Positions 1 through 9,490 of a stretch of 20,018 nt of DNA are shown here, piece by piece. The position numbers and the translations under genes were made by a program. The DNA is from Pseudomonadota bacterium (GTDB taxonomy: Bacteria > Pseudomonadota > Gammaproteobacteria > Xanthomonadales > Xanthomonadaceae). Every line of letters starts with the position of its first letter. Within the stretch, counting starts at the first letter, position 1. The stretch covers positions 1 through 20,018 of the forward strand of contig JAEWGI010000083.1 in NCBI GenBank assembly GCA_023388355.1, in the 5' to 3' direction. Under the pieces are notes generated by a model. The model saw only the letters and a list, made by a program, of their open reading frames with translations. It searched no databases and was not told the DNA's origin.

Positions 1-590
<590 letters not shown>

Positions 591-597
591 CACTACT

Positions 598-692
598 CCC
601 TCCCCTTCAAGGGGAGGGCTGGGGAGGGGATGGTGTTGGCACGCTGCCATCCGAACACCATCCCCACCTAAATCCTCCCCTTGAAGGGGAGG
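598..692. repeat. Compound palindromic repeat A between glyQ and glyS
   Basis: Two short palindromes bound this element. The left one (598-618) has 10-bp arms, CCCTCCCCTT and its complement, around one central base. The right one (674-692) has 9-bp arms of the same sequence. Between them lies a perfect 12-bp inverted repeat, GGGGATGGTGTT (626-637) and AACACCATCCCC (654-665), with a 16-base centre. The element fills almost the whole glyQ-glyS gap. The same architecture recurs at 11103-11206 and, with diverged sequence, at 18513-18617. No flanking target duplication is obvious. Confidence 0.85.
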
Positions 693-715
693 ACTTCAAA
701 GCACGGGGTTTTTCG

Positions 716-2842
716 ATGTCCGAGTTGCAACCACTGCTGATCGAACTGGGCACGGAAGAACTTCCGGTCAAGGCGCTGCCCGGGCTGGCGCAGGCGTTCT
801 TCGACGGCGTGCTGGCGGGGCTGGACAGGCGCGGCATCGCGGTCGAGCGCGGCGATGCCAGGCCGCTGTACACGCCGCGGCGGCTGGCGGTGCTGCTGCC
901 GGGGGTGGCGGTGGAGCAGCCCGAGCAGGCCTCGGAGGTGTTCGGTCCGTACGTGAACATCGCGCTCGATGCCGAGGGCCAGCCGACGAAGGCGCTGCAG
1001 GGTTTCGCCGCCAAGGCCGGAGTGGAGTGGACCGATCTGGAGCGCACCACCGACGCCAAGGGCGAGCGCTTCGTGCACCGCTCGGTCAGGCCAGGCGTGC
1101 GGACGCGCGAGCTGCTGCCCGAGGTGCTGGCCGAAGCCATTGCCGGCATGCCGATTCCCAAGCCGATGCGTTGGGGCGACCACGCGTTCGCGTTCGCGCG
1201 CCCGGTGCACTGGCTGGTGCTGCTGCTCGGCGGCGACGTGGTCGAGGCCGAGGTGTTCGGGGTGCGCGCCGACCGCTTCAGCCGCGGCCACCGCTTCCTG
1301 CACGAGCGCCCGGTGTGGATCGCGATGCCCGGCGACTACGTCGAGGCGCTGCGCGGGGCCAAGGTGCTGGTGGATCCGGAGCAGCGCCGCGACCGCATCG
1401 TCGAACAGGTCGAGGCCGCCGCGCGCGCCGCGGGCGGCGTGGCCCGCATCGATGCGGGCAACCTGGCCGAGGTCGCGTGCCTGGTCGAATGGCCGCGCGC
1501 GGTCTCGTGCACCTTCGAGGAGGAATACCTCGCGGTGCCGCAGGAGGCGCTGGTGGCGACGATGGAAGCCAACCAGAAGTTCTTCCCGGTGCTCGACGCC
1601 GACGGCCGCCTGGGTCCGCACTTCATCGGCGTGGCCAACATCGATCCCGACGACGATTCGGAAATCCGCAAGGGCTACGAACGCGTGATCCGCCCGCGCT
1701 TCGCCGACGCGCGGTTCTTCTTCATCGAGGACATGAAGCAGGGCCTGGCCTCGATGAACGAGGGCCTGGCCAGCGTGACCTACCAGGCGAAGCTGGGTTC
1801 GGTGGCCGACAAGGTGGCGCGGGTGGCGGCGCTGGCCGAGGCGATCGCGCCGCAGGCGGGCGTGGACGCAACGCTGGCGCGGCGCGCGGCGCAGCTGTCC
1901 AAGGCCGACCTGCAGTCGCGCCTGGTCAACGAGTTCCCGGAGCTGCAGGGCATCGCCGGGCGCCACTACGCGATGCAGGATGCCTCGCTCGGCGACCTGG
2001 CGCACGAGGACCGGGCCGCGGTCGCGAACGCGATCGACGAGGCCTGGCAGCCGCGCTTTGCCGCCGACGACATCGCGCCGTCCCCGCTGGGCCGGGTGCT
2101 GGCGATCGCCGAGCGCCTGGACACGCTGGCCGGCGGATTCGCCGTGGGCCTGAAGCCCACCGGCAACAAGGATCCGTTCGCGCTGCGGCGCAATGCGCTG
2201 GGGCTGGCGCGGACGATGATCGAGGGTGGGTTCGACCTGGATCTGCCATCCTCCCTCACCGGCGCCTGCAATCTTCTGCGTGATCCGAAGGGCATCGAGG
2301 ACCGGTTCGAAAAGCCCATCCCGCAAACCGTGCACGAGCTGTACGATTTCATCCTCGACCGCCTGCGCGGCTATTACGCCGAGAAGGGCGTGCCGGCCCA
2401 GCAGTTCAACGCCGTGGCCGAGCGCAGGCCCGCATCGCTGACGGACTTCGATCGCCGCATCGCCGCCATCGGCAGCTTCGCCGACCTGCCCGAGGCCGAG
2501 GCGCTCGCAGCGGCCAACAAGCGCATCGGCAACATCCTGCGCAAGGCCAGCGACGAGGTTCCCGCGGTCGAGGACCGGGCGCTGCTGGCGGAGCCGGCCG
2601 AGTTGGCGCTGGCCGATGCGGTCGACACGGCATACGCCGATACCGACGCCCTGCTCGCGCAGCGCGACTACGCCTCGGTCCTCGCCCGCCTGGCGCAGCT
2701 GCGCCCGCAGGTGGACGCGTTCTTCGATGCGGTGATGGTGAACGCCGACGACGAGGCGCTGCGCCGCAACCGGCTGGCCCTGCTGCAGCGGCTGTCGGCG
2801 CGGCTGGGGAGCGTGGCGGCGATCGAGCATCTGTCGGGCTGA
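716..2842 (+). CDS. glyS: Glycyl-tRNA synthetase beta subunit
   Basis: This encodes the 708-residue beta subunit of the alpha2beta2 glycyl-tRNA synthetase, which is needed for tRNA-Gly recognition and full activity. The protein opens with [11 protein letters not shown], the hallmark N-terminus of GlyS, which fixes the ATG at 716 even though the frame is open further upstream through the repeat. Other family blocks visible are [31 protein letters not shown] and [19 protein letters not shown]. The C-terminal roughly 100 residues are helical, as expected for the DALR-type anticodon-binding domain. Length is normal for the family (about 690-710). The ribosome binding site is weak (GGGG, 706-709). 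A repeat element separates it from glyQ, so the two subunits are probably co-transcribed across hairpins. The identification is secure. Confidence 0.96.
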   Translation: MSELQPLLIELGTEELPVKALPGLAQAFFDGVLAGLDRRGIAVERGDARPLYTPRRLAVLLPGVAVEQPEQASEVFGPYVNIALDAEGQPTKALQGFAAKAGVEWTDLERTTDAKGERFVHRSVRPGVRTRELLPEVLAEAIAGMPIPKPMRWGDHAFAFARPVHWLVLLLGGDVVEAEVFGVRADRFSRGHRFLHERPVWIAMPGDYVEALRGAKVLVDPEQRRDRIVEQVEAAARAAGGVARIDAGNLAEVACLVEWPRAVSCTFEEEYLAVPQEALVATMEANQKFFPVLDADGRLGPHFIGVANIDPDDDSEIRKGYERVIRPRFADARFFFIEDMKQGLASMNEGLASVTYQAKLGSVADKVARVAALAEAIAPQAGVDATLARRAAQLSKADLQSRLVNEFPELQGIAGRHYAMQDASLGDLAHEDRAAVANAIDEAWQPRFAADDIAPSPLGRVLAIAERLDTLAGGFAVGLKPTGNKDPFALRRNALGLARTMIEGGFDLDLPSSLTGACNLLRDPKGIEDRFEKPIPQTVHELYDFILDRLRGYYAEKGVPAQQFNAVAERRPASLTDFDRRIAAIGSFADLPEAEALAAANKRIGNILRKASDEVPAVEDRALLAEPAELALADAVDTAYADTDALLAQRDYASVLARLAQLRPQVDAFFDAVMVNADDEALRRNRLALLQRLSARLGSVAAIEHLSG

Positions 2843-2862
2843 ATCGGCGTCGCTCCGGCTGG

Positions 2863-3118
2863 CCCCCACCCCGGCCCTCCCCCGCTTGCGGGGGAGGGGG
2901 AAGGGCAGGAGCAGGCGGCTGCGTTGTGCCCCCTCCTCCGCTTGCGCGGGAGGGCCGCTACGTTCTGCACCCTCCTCGCTTGCAGGGGAGGCCACTGCGT
3001 TCTGCTTCCTCCTGCGCTTGCAGGGGAGGCCACTGCGGCTTGCTTCCTCCTGCGCTTGCAGGGGAGGCCGCTGCGGTTTGCTCCCTCCCCCGCTTGCGGG
3101 GGAGGGTCGGGGTGGGGG
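2863..3118. repeat. Array of palindromic repeat units (B) upstream of tamA
   Basis: Six copies of a unit built around CTCC...GCTTGC...GGGAGG lie in the glyS-tamA gap. The CTTGC cores start at 2885, 2941, 2979, 3017, 3055 and 3093, so the last five are spaced by exactly 38 bases. The middle units share CCTCCTGCGCTTGCAGGGG followed by a CC(A/G)CTGCG-type spacer. The two outer units carry longer arms (CCCTCCCCCGC / GCGGGGGAGGG). They are embedded in a terminal inverted repeat of about 36 bp: 2863-2898, beginning CCCCCACCCC, against 3083-3118, ending GGGGTGGGGG, with few mismatches. The left unit may also serve as a terminator for glyS, although no T-run follows it. Confidence 0.88.
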
Positions 3119-3192
3119 CGTCACAGGTCGCGACGCGCTCGTCGCAAGCATCCGTTAAACGTCCGTCCACGCCCCTTCGGTATCCTGCGCCG

Positions 3193-5010
3193 ATGCGCAT
3201 CCCCCGCCGCATTGCCGCCACCGCCGCGCTGTTCCTGCTCTCGCTCGGCACCGCGCACGCGGTCACCGTGGGCGAGGTCGCGATCCTCGGCCTGGACGAG
3301 GAGATGGAGCGCAACGTGCGCGTGTCGCTGTCGCTGGTCGACGCGGCCGGGCAGGAGGTCACGGGCCGGCGCATGGGCTACCTGGTGCGCGTGGCCGAGA
3401 CCGAGGCGCGCGAGGCGCTGGAGCCGTTCGGCTTCTACTCGCCGACCATCGAGGTCGAGCGCAGCCGCGCCAACGGCGCAGTGTCGGTGACCGTCCGGGT
3501 CGATCCCGGCGAACCGGTGCGGGTGCGCAATTCGCACATCGCGATCATCGGCGAGGGTGGCCAGGACCGCTACCTGCAGGCCGACATCGACGCCTTCATC
3601 CCGTCCCCCGGCGCGATCTTCAACCACGCCGACTACGAGGCCAGCAAGGTCCGGATCAGCCGCCGCCTGACCGAACGCGGCTATTTCGGCGCCGACTTCT
3701 CCTCGCGCCGGGTGGAGGTGACGCGCGCCGAGCGGGCCGCCGACATCGAGCTGGTCTGGACCAGCGGCGACCGCTACGACATGGGCCCCACCGTGTTCAC
3801 GCAGGAGCGCCGGATCGTGCGCGACGACCTGCTGGAGAACCTGGTGTACTGGGAAGAGGGCCAGTACTACCACCAGGGGCGGCTCGACCGCCTGCGCACC
3901 TCGCTGGCGCGGCTCGACTATTTCAGCGACATCGACATCACGCCGCAGCCCGAGCGCGCGGTCGATGGCCGGGTGCCGATCGATGTGCGGCTGACGCCGG
4001 CCAAGCGCACCATCTACGTCGCCGGCCTGAGCTACGGTACCGACAGCGGCCCCGGCGTGCGCCTGGGCGTTGAGCGGCGCTTCGTCAACGACCGCGGGCA
4101 CAAGGCGCTGGCGCAGCTGGACTACGCGCGCAAGCGCCAGACCCTCACCCTGCAGTACCGCATTCCCGCCTTCGCCTGGCGCGACGGCTGGTACACCGTC
4201 AGCGCGCAGGTCTACGACGAACAGACCGACTACATCGATACCCGGCGGATCGAACTGGTCGGCAGCCGCAGCGGCCAGTTCAGCCGCCAGCTCAACCTGG
4301 TCGCGTCGATCCACGCGCTGCGCGAGCGCTGGCTGTACCTGGACGAGGTCGGGAACGGCGATCCGGCGAGCCGCCTGCAGTACCGCTACGCCAGCTTCAC
4401 CTACCCTTCGCTGCGCGCCCAGTACCTCAACGTCGACGACGTGGTGTTCCCGCGCAGCGGCGTGGGCGGCTCGCTGACCCTGCGCAGCGGCGTGGAGGGC
4501 GCCGGCTCGGACGCCAGCTTCGCCCAGCTGCACGCGCGCGCCACCACGTTCAAGGGCATGGGTGCGGACTCGCGCCTGATCCTGCGCGCCGAGGCCGGCT
4601 ACACCTGGACCAGCGCGCTGGTGGACATGCCGCCAAGCCTGCGCTTCTACGCCGGCGGCGGACGCAGCATCCGCGGCTACGAGTGGCGCGAGGTCGGCCC
4701 GCGCATCACCCGCTTCGAGGAGGACGAGGACGGCGTGCCGCGCGAAACCGGCTACCTCGCCATCGGCGCGCGCAATGTACTCACCGCCAGCGTGGAGTAC
4801 GAGCGCTACTTCCTCGGCAACTGGGGCGCGGCCGTATTCGTCGACAGCGGCAGCGCCTTCGACGGTACCTCGCCCGACTGGCATACGGGCGTGGGCATCG
4901 GCGCGCGCTGGCGTTCGCCGGTGGGTCCGCTGCGGCTGGACATCGCGCGCGGGCTGGACGACCCGGACTCGCCGTTCACCGTCGGCCTGAGCATCGGCGC
5001 GGAGTTCTGA
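3193..5010 (+). CDS. tamA: TamA, outer-membrane Omp85-family subunit of the translocation and assembly module
   Basis: This 605-residue Omp85-family protein would sit in the outer membrane and, with TamB, assist assembly of certain outer-membrane proteins or lipid traffic across the envelope. A signal peptide is clear: MRIPRR, then a hydrophobic core, with likely cleavage after A23 (AHA). Residues about 24-265 fit the periplasmic POTRA domains. From about 270 to the end is a 16-strand-type barrel. It contains the conserved Omp85 loop-6 motif GGGRSIRGYE, with R494-G495-Y496, and ends in phenylalanine, the usual barrel terminal signal. The ATG at 3193 is chosen because it gives the signal peptide; the open frame upstream only reads the repeat array. 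No Shine-Dalgarno precedes the start. tamB begins one base after the stop. Confidence 0.93.
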   Translation: MRIPRRIAATAALFLLSLGTAHAVTVGEVAILGLDEEMERNVRVSLSLVDAAGQEVTGRRMGYLVRVAETEAREALEPFGFYSPTIEVERSRANGAVSVTVRVDPGEPVRVRNSHIAIIGEGGQDRYLQADIDAFIPSPGAIFNHADYEASKVRISRRLTERGYFGADFSSRRVEVTRAERAADIELVWTSGDRYDMGPTVFTQERRIVRDDLLENLVYWEEGQYYHQGRLDRLRTSLARLDYFSDIDITPQPERAVDGRVPIDVRLTPAKRTIYVAGLSYGTDSGPGVRLGVERRFVNDRGHKALAQLDYARKRQTLTLQYRIPAFAWRDGWYTVSAQVYDEQTDYIDTRRIELVGSRSGQFSRQLNLVASIHALRERWLYLDEVGNGDPASRLQYRYASFTYPSLRAQYLNVDDVVFPRSGVGGSLTLRSGVEGAGSDASFAQLHARATTFKGMGADSRLILRAEAGYTWTSALVDMPPSLRFYAGGGRSIRGYEWREVGPRITRFEEDEDGVPRETGYLAIGARNVLTASVEYERYFLGNWGAAVFVDSGSAFDGTSPDWHTGVGIGARWRSPVGPLRLDIARGLDDPDSPFTVGLSIGAEF

Positions 5011-5011
5011 G

Positions 5012-8000
5012 ATGGCTTTCCGCCGCGGCCCGCGCCCGCCAGACGACATCCCGCCCGATGAGCGCGAACGGCGCATCGCCGAACTGCGCGAACGCCGCCG
5101 GCGGCGCCTGCGCGTGCTGGCGGTCCGCAGCACGATCGGCGCCGGCGCGCTGCTGGTACTCGGCGCGGTGCTGCTGTACTGGCTGCTGGCGACCTTCGGT
5201 GGCCGCGACTTCCTGCTCGCGCGCGTCGCCGGCCTGCTGCCGGACGGCACCGAACTGACCTGGTCGCGCGCGGAAGGGCCGGCCTCCGGCCCGCTGGTGA
5301 TGCACGACGTGCGCTACGTGCAGCGCGGCTGCCCGGACGTGGACGGCGAGCCGGTGGCGTACGGCGGCTGCGCCAAGCCCACCGTGCTCACCTTCAGCGC
5401 GCGCCGGGTGGTGCTCGACCCGGAGATCACGCCGCTGATCGGCCGACGCCTGCGCCTGGAAGCGATGGACGTGGAGCAGGCCGCGCTCGATCTGCCGGTC
5501 GACAACGCCCCGTTCGAGATGCCGACCTGGCCGGAGGTGCTGCCGCGCATCGAGCTGCCGCTGGCGCTCGAGTCGGACACGATCCGGGTCGACGGCCTGC
5601 GCGTGACCCGCGCCGGCGCGCCGCTGATCGACATCGCCAGCATCCGCGGCGGGATCGACGCGCGCCAGGGCGAGCTGGCGGTGCACGACCTGGTGGTGGA
5701 CAGCGACCGCGGCCGCTTCACGGTCGACGGCAGCTACGCGCCGGACGACCACTACCGCACCGACCTGACCGCGACCGCGGTGCTGCCGGCGCCGTTCCCG
5801 CGCCCGCGGCCACGCGTGGGTCTGGTCGCGCGCGGCGACCTGGACCTGATGGACGTGGCCATCGTCGGCCACGTGCCCGACCCGCTGCGCGTGCAGCTGG
5901 CCCTGCGCGGCGAGCGCTGGACGCTGCGCGCGCAGTCCGACGCGCTCGACCCGGCCCTGCTCTCGGGCAGCGGGGAGGCCGGCACGCCGCTCGCGTTCTC
6001 GCTCGCGGCCGACGGCCGGGGCGGCGCCGCCGAGGTGCACGGCGAGCTGCGCCAGGGCGACCTGCACGCGGTGCTGCAGCCTTCGAAGCTGCGGCTGCAG
6101 GAGAAAGTCCTGGAGCTGCAGCCGCTGGTGGTCGACGTGTTCGGCGGACGCATCACCGCCAACGGCAGGGGCGATTTCAGGCAGCCGCGCCAGGCCGATT
6201 TCCGCTTCACCGTGGGCGCGCGCGGACTGCGCTTCGGCGGCGATCCGGCGGCCCCCGATCCGCAGCCGGCCGACCCGGCGCCGGTCATCGGCGTCGATGC
6301 CGACCTCGAACTGGCCGGCCGCAGCCGCGACTGGACCGTGACCGGCGAGGCCACCCTCGTCCGCGACGAACTGCAGGCGAAGCTCGAACTCGACGGACGC
6401 GGCGACATGGAGCGCCTGCAGCTGCGCAGCCTGCGCGCCAGCATGCCCGGCGGCACCCTCGACGCCCGCGGCGAAGTGGCCTGGGCGCCCGCATTGGGAT
6501 GGAGCATCGACGCCACCCTGGCCGGCTTCGACCCGGGCTATTTCGCACCGGGCTGGACCGGCGCGGTCGACGGCCAGCTGACCAGCACCGGCCGCAGCCG
6601 CGACGACGGCGGCCTGGACCTGGAGGTGGACGCGCGCGAACTGGGCGGCACCCTGCGCGGCAGGCGCCTGCGTGGCCAGGCGCGCTTCGCCATGCAGGGC
6701 AGCGCGCCGGGGCGGCCGCGCACCGATTTCGAAGGCGCGGCCGAACTGAGCCTGGGCGACAGCCGGGTGCAGGCCGAGGGCTTCATGCGCGACCGGCTGC
6801 AGCTCGATGCGCGCTTTGCCCCGCTGCAGCTGGCTGACCTGCTGCCCGACGCCGCCGGCAGCCTGCGCGCCACCCTGCGCGCGCGCGGCCCGCGCAACGG
6901 CCCCGACATCGAGGCCGACCTGGAGGGCAGCGGCCTGCGCTGGGCCGGCTACGCCGCGTCGTCGCTGCGGGTGGACGGACGCCTGCCCTGGTCGCGGACC
7001 AACGGCGCGCTGGTGCTGGAGGCCAGCGGAGTCGAGGCCGGCGTGGCGCTCGACACCCTGCGCATCGACGCCCGCGGCGCGGTCGAGAACCTGCGCCTGG
7101 AGGCCACCGCGCGCAGCGAGGCGCTGGGCACGCTCAGCCTGCAGGGCAGCGCGCGGCGCCGCGGCAGCGCCTGGAGCGGCGAACTGGCTGCGCTGGACCT
7201 CGCACCTGCGCGCGGCGCGACCTGGCGGCTGCAGGCGCCGGCGAGCTACAGCGTCGACGGCGCGAACTGGACCCTGTCGCGCAGCTGCTTCGCCGCCAGC
7301 GACGGCGGCTCGCTGTGCGCCGACGCGCAGTGGCCAAGCCGCGGCCTGCGGGTGGAGGGCGTCCAGCTGCCGCTGGCGCTGGCTGTGCCCTACCTGCCCG
7401 AGCGCGAGGACGGCCGCAGCTGGGCGCTGCACGGCGAGATCGACCTGGACGGCGAACTGCGGCCCGCCGGCAGCGCCTGGCAGGGCCACCTGTCGCTGCG
7501 TTCGGCCGAAGGCGGCCTGCGCAACAGCCGGCGCTCGCGCAGCAACCTGCTGCAGTACCGCGACCTGCGCCTCGACGCCGAATTCAGCCCGGCGCGCATC
7601 GAGGCCAGCGTGGCCACCGTCCTCAACGAGGACGGGCAACTGCGCGCGCGCATCGCCACCGGCTGGAGCGCGACCTCGCCGCTGTCGGGCGAGATCCACG
7701 CCAACACCGACGAGCTCACCTGGCTGGAGCTGTTCTCGCCGGACATCGTCGAGCCCACCGGACGCCTCACCGCCGACATCGAACTGGGCGGAACGCGCTC
7801 GCAGCCCGCACTCGGCGGCCAGGCGCGGCTGGCCGGCTTCAGCACCGAACTGCCTGCGCTGGGGATCGTGCTCGAGGACGGCGACGTGCGCCTGCTGGCC
7901 CAGCCCGACGGCGGCGCGCGCATCACCGGCGGCGTCCGCTCGGGCGATGGCCTGCTCGCGATCGAGGGCAGCCTCAACTGGCGCGACGCCAGCGCCCCGC

Positions 8001-8941
8001 TCGTGCTGACGCTGCGCGGCGAGGACGTGCGCCTGGCCAATACCCGCGACCTGCAGGTGGTGGCCGACCCCGACATCGAACTGCGCTACGCCGCGGGCCA
8101 GCCGATGCGCGTCACCGGGACCGTGGTCGTGCCCAGCGCGACGATCGAGCTCGAACGCCTGGAACAGGGCGTCTCCACCTCGCCGGACGTGGTGGTGCTC
8201 GATCCGGTCGATCCCGACCGCAGGCCGGCCTCGCCGCTGGAGCTCGACCTGACCCTGACCATGGGCGAGGACGTGCGCCTGCGCGGCTTCGGCCTCGACG
8301 GCACCCTCGGCGGCAGCCTGCGCGTGCGCGCCCAGCCGGGGCGCGAGATGGTCGGCAGCGGCACGCTCGACGTCGGCGGCGTCTACAGCGCCTACGGCCA
8401 GCGGCTGCAGGTCACCCGCGGGCGGCTGAGCTTCAACGGCCCGGTGTCCGACCCGCGGCTCGACATCCGCGCCGAGCGCAGGATCGAGGCCCACGACATC
8501 ACCGCCGGCATCAGCGTCACCGGCCGCGCCTCCGCACCCCAGGTGCAGGTCTGGACCGACCCGGCCAGCGACGATTCGCAGGCGCTGTCCTGGCTGGCGC
8601 TGGGCCGGCCGCTGTCGAACCTGAGCGCCAACGAAGGCCGCCAGCTCGACGCCGCCTCGGCCGCGCTCACCGCTGGCGGCAGCATGCTCGCCGGGCAGCT
8701 GGGCGCGCGGCTTGGGCTCGACAACGCCGGCGTGTCCGAATCGCGCGCGCTCGGCGGCAGCGTGCTCGGCATCGGCAAGCAGCTCTCGCCGCGCCTGTAC
8801 CTGGGCTTCGGCGTCTCCCTGCTCGGCACCGGCCAGGTGATCACCCTCAAGTACCTGCTGCGCCGCGGCTTCGACATCGAGATCGAAACCAGCACCGTGG
8901 AAACCCGCGGCTCGATCAACTACCGCCACGAAAGCGACTGA
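5012..8941 (+). CDS. tamB: TamB, inner-membrane-anchored AsmA-like bridge protein (DUF490)
   Basis: This is a 1309-residue TamB protein, close to the usual family length. An arginine-rich cytoplasmic N-terminus (residues 1-39) is followed by one membrane anchor at about 40-60 (TIGAGALLVLGAVLLYWLLA). The rest is a long, repetitive, beta-rich periplasmic body that in this family forms a hydrophobic groove bridging to TamA. The C-terminal roughly 340 residues match the DUF490/TamB domain, including GSGTLDVGGVYSAYGQRLQV and LYLGFGVSLLGTGQVITLKY. Two cysteine pairs, C107/C120 and C759/C769, lie in the periplasmic part and could form disulfides; the second pair falls in a CFAASDGGSLC stretch. The ATG overlaps the tamA stop region (TGAGATG), indicating translational coupling and a fixed two-gene unit. 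Confidence 0.94.
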   Translation: MAFRRGPRPPDDIPPDERERRIAELRERRRRRLRVLAVRSTIGAGALLVLGAVLLYWLLATFGGRDFLLARVAGLLPDGTELTWSRAEGPASGPLVMHDVRYVQRGCPDVDGEPVAYGGCAKPTVLTFSARRVVLDPEITPLIGRRLRLEAMDVEQAALDLPVDNAPFEMPTWPEVLPRIELPLALESDTIRVDGLRVTRAGAPLIDIASIRGGIDARQGELAVHDLVVDSDRGRFTVDGSYAPDDHYRTDLTATAVLPAPFPRPRPRVGLVARGDLDLMDVAIVGHVPDPLRVQLALRGERWTLRAQSDALDPALLSGSGEAGTPLAFSLAADGRGGAAEVHGELRQGDLHAVLQPSKLRLQEKVLELQPLVVDVFGGRITANGRGDFRQPRQADFRFTVGARGLRFGGDPAAPDPQPADPAPVIGVDADLELAGRSRDWTVTGEATLVRDELQAKLELDGRGDMERLQLRSLRASMPGGTLDARGEVAWAPALGWSIDATLAGFDPGYFAPGWTGAVDGQLTSTGRSRDDGGLDLEVDARELGGTLRGRRLRGQARFAMQGSAPGRPRTDFEGAAELSLGDSRVQAEGFMRDRLQLDARFAPLQLADLLPDAAGSLRATLRARGPRNGPDIEADLEGSGLRWAGYAASSLRVDGRLPWSRTNGALVLEASGVEAGVALDTLRIDARGAVENLRLEATARSEALGTLSLQGSARRRGSAWSGELAALDLAPARGATWRLQAPASYSVDGANWTLSRSCFAASDGGSLCADAQWPSRGLRVEGVQLPLALAVPYLPEREDGRSWALHGEIDLDGELRPAGSAWQGHLSLRSAEGGLRNSRRSRSNLLQYRDLRLDAEFSPARIEASVATVLNEDGQLRARIATGWSATSPLSGEIHANTDELTWLELFSPDIVEPTGRLTADIELGGTRSQPALGGQARLAGFSTELPALGIVLEDGDVRLLAQPDGGARITGGVRSGDGLLAIEGSLNWRDASAPLVLTLRGEDVRLANTRDLQVVADPDIELRYAAGQPMRVTGTVVVPSATIELERLEQGVSTSPDVVVLDPVDPDRRPASPLELDLTLTMGEDVRLRGFGLDGTLGGSLRVRAQPGREMVGSGTLDVGGVYSAYGQRLQVTRGRLSFNGPVSDPRLDIRAERRIEAHDITAGISVTGRASAPQVQVWTDPASDDSQALSWLALGRPLSNLSANEGRQLDAASAALTAGGSMLAGQLGARLGLDNAGVSESRALGGSVLGIGKQLSPRLYLGFGVSLLGTGQVITLKYLLRRGFDIEIETSTVETRGSINYRHESD

Positions 8942-8969
8942 CGACCGCGCCTGCCCGTTGCACGGCGCC

Positions 8970-8985
8970 TCCCGCCTTTGCGGGA
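8970..8985. terminator. Short hairpin after tamB (possible terminator, degenerate REP-like copy)
   Basis: TCCCGC (8970-8975), a four-base loop and GCGGGA (8980-8985) make a perfect 6-bp hairpin 28 bases after the tamB stop. The right side continues as ACGACG, so GCGGGAACGAC is shared with the right arm of the larger hairpin at 10383-10415. The left arm has decayed. There is no T-run, so termination efficiency cannot be judged. Confidence 0.4.
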
Positions 8986-9011
8986 ACGACGAGCGTTGTC
9001 CGGACCTTCCC

Positions 9012-9038
9012 TAAAGAACCCCCGCCCCCGGCCGCTAA
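9012..9038 (+). promoter_or_regulatory. Candidate sigma-28 (FliA) flagellar promoter
   Basis: TAAA at 9012-9015, a 15-base spacer, and GCCGCTAA at 9031-9038 match the sigma-28 consensus TAAA-N15-GCCGATAA with exact spacing and one mismatch (C for A). The start of transcription would fall near 9045, giving a leader of about 38 bases before the ATG at 9084. The position, in an intergenic gap directly ahead of a CheY-like gene, fits the known use of FliA for motility and chemotaxis genes. Confidence 0.6.
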
Positions 9039-9083
9039 CGGGGCCAGGGCCCACCCGGGCTCCGCTTTCAACGGGAGACACCG

Positions 9084-9452
9084 ATGACCGCACGACCGAC
9101 CGTGCTGCTGTGCGACGACTCGCGGGCGCTGCGCATGCTCGCGGCCGGGCAGCTGGATGAAGCCGGCTTCCAGGTAGTGGGCGAGGCCGGCAACGGCCTG
9201 CAGGCGGTGGACCAGTACCAGGCCCTGCGGCCGGACCTGGTCCTGCTCGACCTGGTAATGCCCGAATGCGACGGCCGCCAGGCGCTGGCCCGGATCCTGG
9301 ATCACGACCCGCAGGCGCGGGTGGTGATCCTCAGCTCGCTCGGCGCACAGAGCGACATCGAGGAATGCCTGCGCCTGGGCGCCCGCTCCTACCTGCAAAA
9401 GCCCATCGACCCCGAGGCGATGGAACGCGTGCTCCACCAGGTGCTCGCCTGA
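9084..9452 (+). CDS. Stand-alone CheY-like response regulator receiver
   Basis: This 122-residue protein consists of a single receiver domain with no output domain, so it should signal by protein contact, as CheY does. Key residues are present: acidic pair D11-D12, phospho-acceptor D56 in LLDLVMPECDG, S84 in the switch position (VILSS), and K106-P107 in the final loop. It is a cytoplasmic phosphorelay protein. The GGGAG at 9073-9077 lies 6 bases before the ATG and supports this start. A candidate sigma-28 promoter lies just upstream. The next gene, 38 bases on, encodes a CheX/CheC-like phosphatase domain that may dephosphorylate it. No histidine kinase is in the window. Whether it controls flagella, type IV pili or another target is not shown by the sequence. 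Confidence 0.9.
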   Translation: MTARPTVLLCDDSRALRMLAAGQLDEAGFQVVGEAGNGLQAVDQYQALRPDLVLLDLVMPECDGRQALARILDHDPQARVVILSSLGAQSDIEECLRLGARSYLQKPIDPEAMERVLHQVLA

Positions 9453-9490
9453 GCGGCGACCGCCCCGACTTTCATTCCAGAGGGCACGAG

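Noticed and set aside
2863..3118. CRISPR array
   Set aside because: Units are palindromes with a 38-bp total period. The spacers between them are short and similar to each other rather than unique, and there are no cas genes.
668..3151. Long minus-strand frame opposite glyS and array B
   Set aside because: It is antisense to a secure glyS gene and its N-terminal part would translate palindromic repeat units.
2926..3192. N-terminal extension of TamA through the repeat array
   Set aside because: The extended sequence only translates the 38-bp repeats in shifting frames. The ATG at 3193 starts a proper signal peptide.
4976..8929. Very long open frame on the minus strand, opposite tamB
   Set aside because: It lies entirely antisense to a clear tamB gene, its product is a low-complexity Ala/Arg/Gly/Gln sequence with no motif, and such frames are a by-product of G/C-rich third codon positions.
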